Below are positions 51,492 to 55,611 of a DNA stretch of 55,611 nucleotides, in pieces. The translations under genes were made by a program, and so were the position numbers. The first letter of the stretch is position 1; the number at the start of each line of letters is the position of its first letter. The notes beneath the pieces were generated by a model. The model was not told where the DNA came from and searched no databases. It was given only the letters and a program-made list of their open reading frames with translations. Source of the stretch: Caecitellus pseudoparvulus (lineage: Eukaryota > Bigyra: Bicosoecida); the NCBI GenBank assembly GCA_965644315.1, contig CBFFRQ010000211.1, forward strand, positions 1 through 55,611, in the 5' to 3' direction.

Positions 51492-54400
51492 TTACTTCCC
51501 AGGAGACGGCATCGCGGCAGCCTCAGCAGCCTCCTGCGCTGCAACCTCGAAGGAGTACGCGCGCAGGGGCCCCTGGGCCAGAGGCACAGTGGCAATGTCA
51601 ACTATGTCCCCGACAGGCCGGCTGTCTTCATCGTCCCCTTCCGGCTGGGGCCTCATGCCGTACAGCCGTACACGCCGCAGGCACATCGGTCCCCCCCGCT
51701 CCGTCACGTCAGGTGCCCCTTCCTCCGGGTCCACTTCCCCGTCTGCCATGTCCAGCTTACGGGCATGGAAGAGCGACTGTGTCCACCTGCCCAGCACAAA
51801 GTACTCGATCCCGTACACGGGAACGTCGAAGGCGTCCGGGGCGTACCGAACGGCGCCGTGCTGCCACCCGTACGCTGCACCCTCCTCCTGGTCAAGGAAG
51901 CCTGTGAATGCCCGAGGCTGCTGGGCGATGAACTCTCCGCCACAACCCTCATCTTCAGTCTCTTCAAAACCCGCTTCCTCTGGTTCTTCTTCTAGGGGGA
52001 CTGCAGGGTCTTGTGTGCTTTCTGGCACCACCGGGCTCTTTCGTCGACGCCGACCACGCTTCGGCCGCCCGACGCAAGACCCTTCCACAACAGTAACTCG
52101 CCCTTGCGGCATCGGCTGTCTTGGATGTGGCCCTCCTCCACCCAGCACTGCCTTGGCTGCCCCCGCCACAACTCTGCGGGTGGCTGCGTGCTTTCCTAAC
52201 ACCTGCCGCAAGCCGGCTGTGGCAGCGAGCTTCGCGGCGCGCTCGAGCTGTGCACCGGACAGCCCCTCCACCTTATACGTGTCAATGGCAGACTTTGTCA
52301 CCTTGCTGCAGGTGACGATGCGTGCCCTGTTTTGCTTGGCCTTCCTTGCACTGCTTGCTCCAGACAGGGACTGCTCCACGGCCCGTGCCTTGCGCTCGTC
52401 ATCCTCGCTGTACACCCGCTGCATGGAGCGGGGCATGCTGCAGCCCAGCTCCTTCAAGATGACCTCTCGTGAAAGTGCACAGCCCATGTGCACGTCTGCG
52501 AGTTGCTTCAAGGTGCCATCAGGCCAGCGTGTGCGGAAGGCGTTGTCCTTTGGGGTGTACCTCCGTGCGCCAGCCCCAAAGCTTTCACACGCGTTTGTGT
52601 GGAGCAGAAGAAGGACACCCAGCGAGTCCAGCCTGACTTGGCCAACATATCCGAAGTACTGATCAAAGAGGGCTGTCATGTACTGTGCAGCTGGACCATC
52701 GGGGCTGAAGATAGCCCCAGCTCGGCAATCTCCAGGTTGCTTGTTGAAGAGCAGGTGGCACTGTGAGTGGTCGCCACAGTAGTGCTGTACGGAGATCTGC
52801 ATGAGCTCCCTGGCACGATACGGAGTTCCAAGTTGCGTTGCAATTCCTACAGCCTGCAGGACGTTGCGGCGCATCTTGCTTTGCAACCACTTCCCGGCAG
52901 CCTTGGTCTTGAGTGGAGCAGCAGCCGACCTGCTTCGCTTGGTGGCGCCTCTGGCTGTGGGGGTAGTGGGCGCAGCTGCCCCTCCTTCCTCGTCACTGTC
53001 ATCATCAAAGTCCTCTGGGTGCTGTTCGTCCTCCTCAGTTGGCCCTGCTTTCGCGTCGGCAAGTGCTGCCAGGTAGCGCTTCTGCAGGAAGCCACGCTCC
53101 AGGTCGGGGATGGCCTCCCCTGCCCCCGTGACAAGAAGCAGCTTCTGCACGAGCGGCTCAGTCAAGCGGTCGGGTTGTTCAGTCTTAGCAGCTCTGTATA
53201 ATGCTGCATAGTCGCTCTGGTTGATACGTGGCATGGCCTCCATGCTGTCAGGCTGTGGCGACGTATGGGCTGCGGCAGCTGGTCGCGCAACCTTGGCTGG
53301 GCGCGCAGCTCCCCGCGCCGCCAAGGTGCCCTGCTTGATGTCCTGGATCACTTCACGGCGTGTGATAGATGGCAGGGCTGTTGTTGCTGTCGCCAGCTTG
53401 CTTGGCATCTCAGACAGGGGCTTGCAGAAGCTCTTCATGTAGTGGTTCTTGTCAGCGACATGCACCAGAGCAAACCCGTCGAAAGCCGCATGCACAGCGG
53501 CATCCAGGTCAGTGACGATGACAGGGATCGTCTCAATGCCAATGGCTTTGAGTTCCTGCACCATTATCCCTGCTATGGCGATTTCGAGGCCCTTGGCGTT
53601 TGTGGGGAGCACTTCCCCCTCCAGGTGGCCCTGAAGCCCCCACATTGTCAGCGACGCCCGAGTGACTGCCAGGAGCGGCACACTCTTCCCAGTTACAGTG
53701 GACATGACGCACAGAGTGCCTGCCCCCCATTGTGCTCGCCTGCCTGCCAATGCGTTGTAGTAACCGTCAAAAGCTAGCACGTACGGCGTGTCGAGCGCAA
53801 TGCTCAGCTTCTCCTCAGCGGTCATCGCAGTGTGGGGCTTGTTCATACCACAAGCCTCAAGCATGGCCTTGAGATCCAGCAGCAGCTCCTTGCTTGTCCT
53901 TGTTGTGACGTCCTTCAATGTTGCAGTGAACCTCTCGCTCGCGCGCTGGGCAGTGGACCGCGACATGATGCTGATGCCAGTTGAAGCTGCGGCACGGCGG
54001 TTCTGCACTGCCGAGGAGGCCCCTGCGGCCAGGCGCAAGGCATCCACCATTGCTGACGACTGACCCCTGTCCTTCATGTTGCTGCGGAATTGGGCGCCTT
54101 TTACAGGATGCCCGCAGGGAAGCACCAGGGCGACGTTGGGCGTTGCGGTGTTGCAGTGCTGCGGCGTGTGGACCATCACCACCTCCAGCGGGCCCATAGT
54201 GCCACACTTGGCGCACTTACGGCACGCAGCACCATTGCCAGCCACGAAGTTGGTCACTGCGTTCATGTCATGTGACGTGAAGCATACGTCGCCGCCCCCG
54301 GGCACGTACACGTCTGGGTGCAGCAACTTGCTGGCCGCGCCGGTCGCACCAGCGCGTTCGGGGGGCAATTCAGCACTCGCCAGGAAGGCGCAGTCAAAGG

Positions 54401-54866
54401 GAACCCTGCTTATGCGTCTACCGGCATCTCTGGTGAGATTGGTAAGGTTGGGAACAAACGGAGATCGCTTCTTGGTGACTGGCCTGCTCCGGTAGGGCGT
54501 TCCTCCCTCACCCTCTTTCAGTACGCGCTTCGCCTGCCTATCCAGAGCGGTCCGACACGCTGCGCACATCTTGAGCTTGGCAAAGTCCTTCAAGTCCACT
54601 TCCTCAAGCCTCTGCTGAACCATTTCCTTGAACTCGGTGCTCAGCTCCTTCAGCGGCACCGCTTGCGACTTCTTCAGCTTCTGGCCTGGAGCAGTATGGC
54701 TGATGACCGTGGGGTGAGCCCGCCGGGGCGCTGAAGCTGGAGCAAGGATTGGACAGACTGGACATTCATATAAGGAAAGTGTTGGGTCCTTTTCCTTGGC
54801 TGCTTCGGCTGCACGGCGCTGCGCAACAGGATAGCGGGGTGGCAGTGAGCGTGCAAACACGCACAT
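51492..54866 (-). CDS. Mutator-like DDE transposase, 1,124 residues
   Basis: One uninterrupted frame runs from ATG 54866. Zinc-binding clusters come first (ECPVCP; MCAACRTALD; CRKCAKCGTMGPL with later HC and PCGH). The catalytic core follows: LAFDGYYNALAGRRAQWGAG with the first Asp in an FDG context, then VTDLDAAVHAAF followed by ADKNHYMKSFCKPL with the second Asp, and HTNACESFGAGARRY with the Glu. DG..., DxD...KNH and NAxES are the layout of the MULE-type transposases known from animals and protists. The C terminus is acidic with a basic patch (RPKRGRRRRK), typical of DNA-binding nuclear proteins. The intact frame and detectable repeats suggest recent activity. Confidence 0.75.
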   Translation of the reverse strand: MCVFARSLPPRYPVAQRRAAEAAKEKDPTLSLYECPVCPILAPASAPRRAHPTVISHTAPGQKLKKSQAVPLKELSTEFKEMVQQRLEEVDLKDFAKLKMCAACRTALDRQAKRVLKEGEGGTPYRSRPVTKKRSPFVPNLTNLTRDAGRRISRVPFDCAFLASAELPPERAGATGAASKLLHPDVYVPGGGDVCFTSHDMNAVTNFVAGNGAACRKCAKCGTMGPLEVVMVHTPQHCNTATPNVALVLPCGHPVKGAQFRSNMKDRGQSSAMVDALRLAAGASSAVQNRRAAASTGISIMSRSTAQRASERFTATLKDVTTRTSKELLLDLKAMLEACGMNKPHTAMTAEEKLSIALDTPYVLAFDGYYNALAGRRAQWGAGTLCVMSTVTGKSVPLLAVTRASLTMWGLQGHLEGEVLPTNAKGLEIAIAGIMVQELKAIGIETIPVIVTDLDAAVHAAFDGFALVHVADKNHYMKSFCKPLSEMPSKLATATTALPSITRREVIQDIKQGTLAARGAARPAKVARPAAAAHTSPQPDSMEAMPRINQSDYAALYRAAKTEQPDRLTEPLVQKLLLVTGAGEAIPDLERGFLQKRYLAALADAKAGPTEEDEQHPEDFDDDSDEEGGAAAPTTPTARGATKRSRSAAAPLKTKAAGKWLQSKMRRNVLQAVGIATQLGTPYRARELMQISVQHYCGDHSQCHLLFNKQPGDCRAGAIFSPDGPAAQYMTALFDQYFGYVGQVRLDSLGVLLLLHTNACESFGAGARRYTPKDNAFRTRWPDGTLKQLADVHMGCALSREVILKELGCSMPRSMQRVYSEDDERKARAVEQSLSGASSARKAKQNRARIVTCSKVTKSAIDTYKVEGLSGAQLERAAKLAATAGLRQVLGKHAATRRVVAGAAKAVLGGGGPHPRQPMPQGRVTVVEGSCVGRPKRGRRRRKSPVVPESTQDPAVPLEEEPEEAGFEETEDEGCGGEFIAQQPRAFTGFLDQEEGAAYGWQHGAVRYAPDAFDVPVYGIEYFVLGRWTQSLFHARKLDMADGEVDPEEGAPDVTERGGPMCLRRVRLYGMRPQPEGDDEDSRPVGDIVDIATVPLAQGPLRAYSFEVAAQEAAEAAAMPSPGK

Positions 54867-55549
54867 CGTGGGTTAGGCACGCCTTCCAGCAAGGCACCGT
54901 GACATTCGGTTGAGGCAGATGGCACACCAGAAACTAGGCAAATATTATCACGGGATTGCGGGGTTAATTGGTGCGCAATCCTCAATAGCGTTGCAGGACG
55001 TACCGCTGCAAGATGTCTTCTCTGCATCTTCAGGCAGCTGCCGCAGGCTATCCAGCTTCTGCCCTCAAAACGCGGCCCCTGCCCAGAGTGTAGCCCCCAA
55101 AGCTTATCCACAGTGTCCCTGGTAAGTTTTCTGAGCTTGCTCTTAGCCCTGCATTCACAGTTACACTTCATCCCGTGTTGTGCAGCTCTGCGGTACGGGA
55201 AGTCACAACGGTCTTGCTGGCAAGCAAGGCGCCGCAACACGGCACAACGCGCAGACCCACGGTTCATTGTATGTGCCGTCACTTGATTTACACCTCAAGC
55301 AACGGCACACTGGCACGTCATCTCTCTGAGCAGGTGTCTGTGGGCCTTGGCGTGCCCTCTTGCTCCGCCTGGCGTTACCACGTGCTATGGCCATGATTCC
55401 TAGTACACGCTTATTGTGGATTCTGACACCAAACTACATTCAGCAGCGCACCCAGACCTTTATGCATGCTACAGTGACTGAATTAAAGTGAAATCAATCT
55501 TCTGAATTGTGTTTTACTAGCCCCACAGCCCACACTGCGCTATGGGCGT

Positions 55550-55608
55550 GGTGGCCCTCGAAACGCCAGCAAAACGAGACCCCGCCCATATAGCATTTGA
55601 GCCCTTAA
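55550..55608 (-). repeat. Right terminal inverted repeat of the MULE
   Basis: Read on the minus strand it starts TTAAGGGCTCA, then GGGC at offset 21 and GGCGTTTCG at offset 41. It ends 3 bases before the window does, so the flanking target duplication cannot be examined. Between the transposase start (54866) and this repeat no gene is visible; that stretch should hold the transposase promoter. Confidence 0.8.
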
Positions 55609-55611
55609 CCC

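Larger units (their letters stand above)
50745..55610. mobile_element. Mutator-like (MULE-type) DNA transposon with terminal inverted repeats
   Basis: The left end reads TTAAGGGCTCA at 50747-50757, and its inverted copy TGAGCCCTTAA lies at 55598-55608. Similarity continues inward: GGGC at offset 21 on both sides and GGCGTTTCG at about offset 40, giving imperfect repeats of about 50 bp with one 2-base offset. Between them lie a DDE transposase gene (minus) and a small spliced gene (plus), convergent with only 15 bp between stops. The element is thus about 4.87 kb and looks autonomous. If it starts at the G of GTTTAAGGG (50745), the 9 bp before it (CACTTGACA) would be the left target duplication. 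The single base after the right end, C, agrees but proves nothing. Confidence 0.8.

Noticed and set aside
1-55611. CRISPR arrays, operons, bacterial-style promoters, tRNA and rRNA genes
   Set aside because: No spaced short repeats or tRNA A/B boxes with cloverleaf pairing were found. The DNA is eukaryotic nuclear, so bacterial signals do not apply.

Overview
The window is the left end of a nuclear chromosome from a GC-rich, probably single-celled eukaryote. It opens with about 99 copies of CCCTAA, read 5'->3' into the chromosome, so the G strand is TTAGGG. The genes have short GT-AG introns (65-112 nt, donors often GTGCG), and many frames are long and nearly intron-free. Ubiquitin E1, a tubulin-glutamylase-like TTLL, UTP20 and Mpv17 homologues confirm a eukaryote, and TTLL suggests a cell with cilia or flagella. 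I cannot name the lineage. Donor style and composition would fit several algal or heterotrophic protist groups.

Region 1 (1-13.9 kb) is telomere plus a head-to-tail array of three related units, each starting TTTCCAAATG right after TAAC. Unit 1 (593-8050) is a decayed non-LTR (LINE-type) retrotransposon with remnants of ORF1, an APE-type endonuclease, a reverse transcriptase and a terminal zinc-knuckle. Units 2 and 3 (about 2,928 bp each) appear identical except for one G, and keep only ORF1 and the 3' tail. All 5' ends face the chromosome terminus, and a telomere-like CTAACCCCTAACC follows the last unit. This is the layout expected if elements were reverse-transcribed onto chromosome ends, as for HeT-A/TART in Drosophila, but here under a TTAGGG cap.

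Region 2 (13.9-29.9 kb) is a subtelomeric transition zone. It holds a very large beta-propeller-like/SPRY/EF-hand/membrane-anchor gene split by a one-base frame change, a Crinkler/RHS-type P-loop NTPase-nuclease gene with one intron, a fibronectin-III-like pseudogene, a frameshifted DDE transposase relic and an ankyrin fragment.

Region 3 (29.9-50.5 kb) is mostly ordinary housekeeping DNA: ubiquitin-activating enzyme E1 (4 exons), a TTLL tubulin ligase (3 exons), a 105-residue membrane protein, a low-complexity coiled-coil-like protein, a sodium:solute-symporter-like transporter, an RsuA-type pseudouridine synthase, an ankyrin-repeat protein, a C-terminal piece of UTP20, an Mpv17/PMP22 protein and a class 3 (DAG-lipase-like) lipase.

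Region 4 (50.74 kb to the end) is an apparently complete Mutator-like DNA transposon. It has imperfect terminal inverted repeats about 50 bp long, a 1,124-residue transposase and a small intron-containing companion gene facing it. Its right end almost coincides with the window end.
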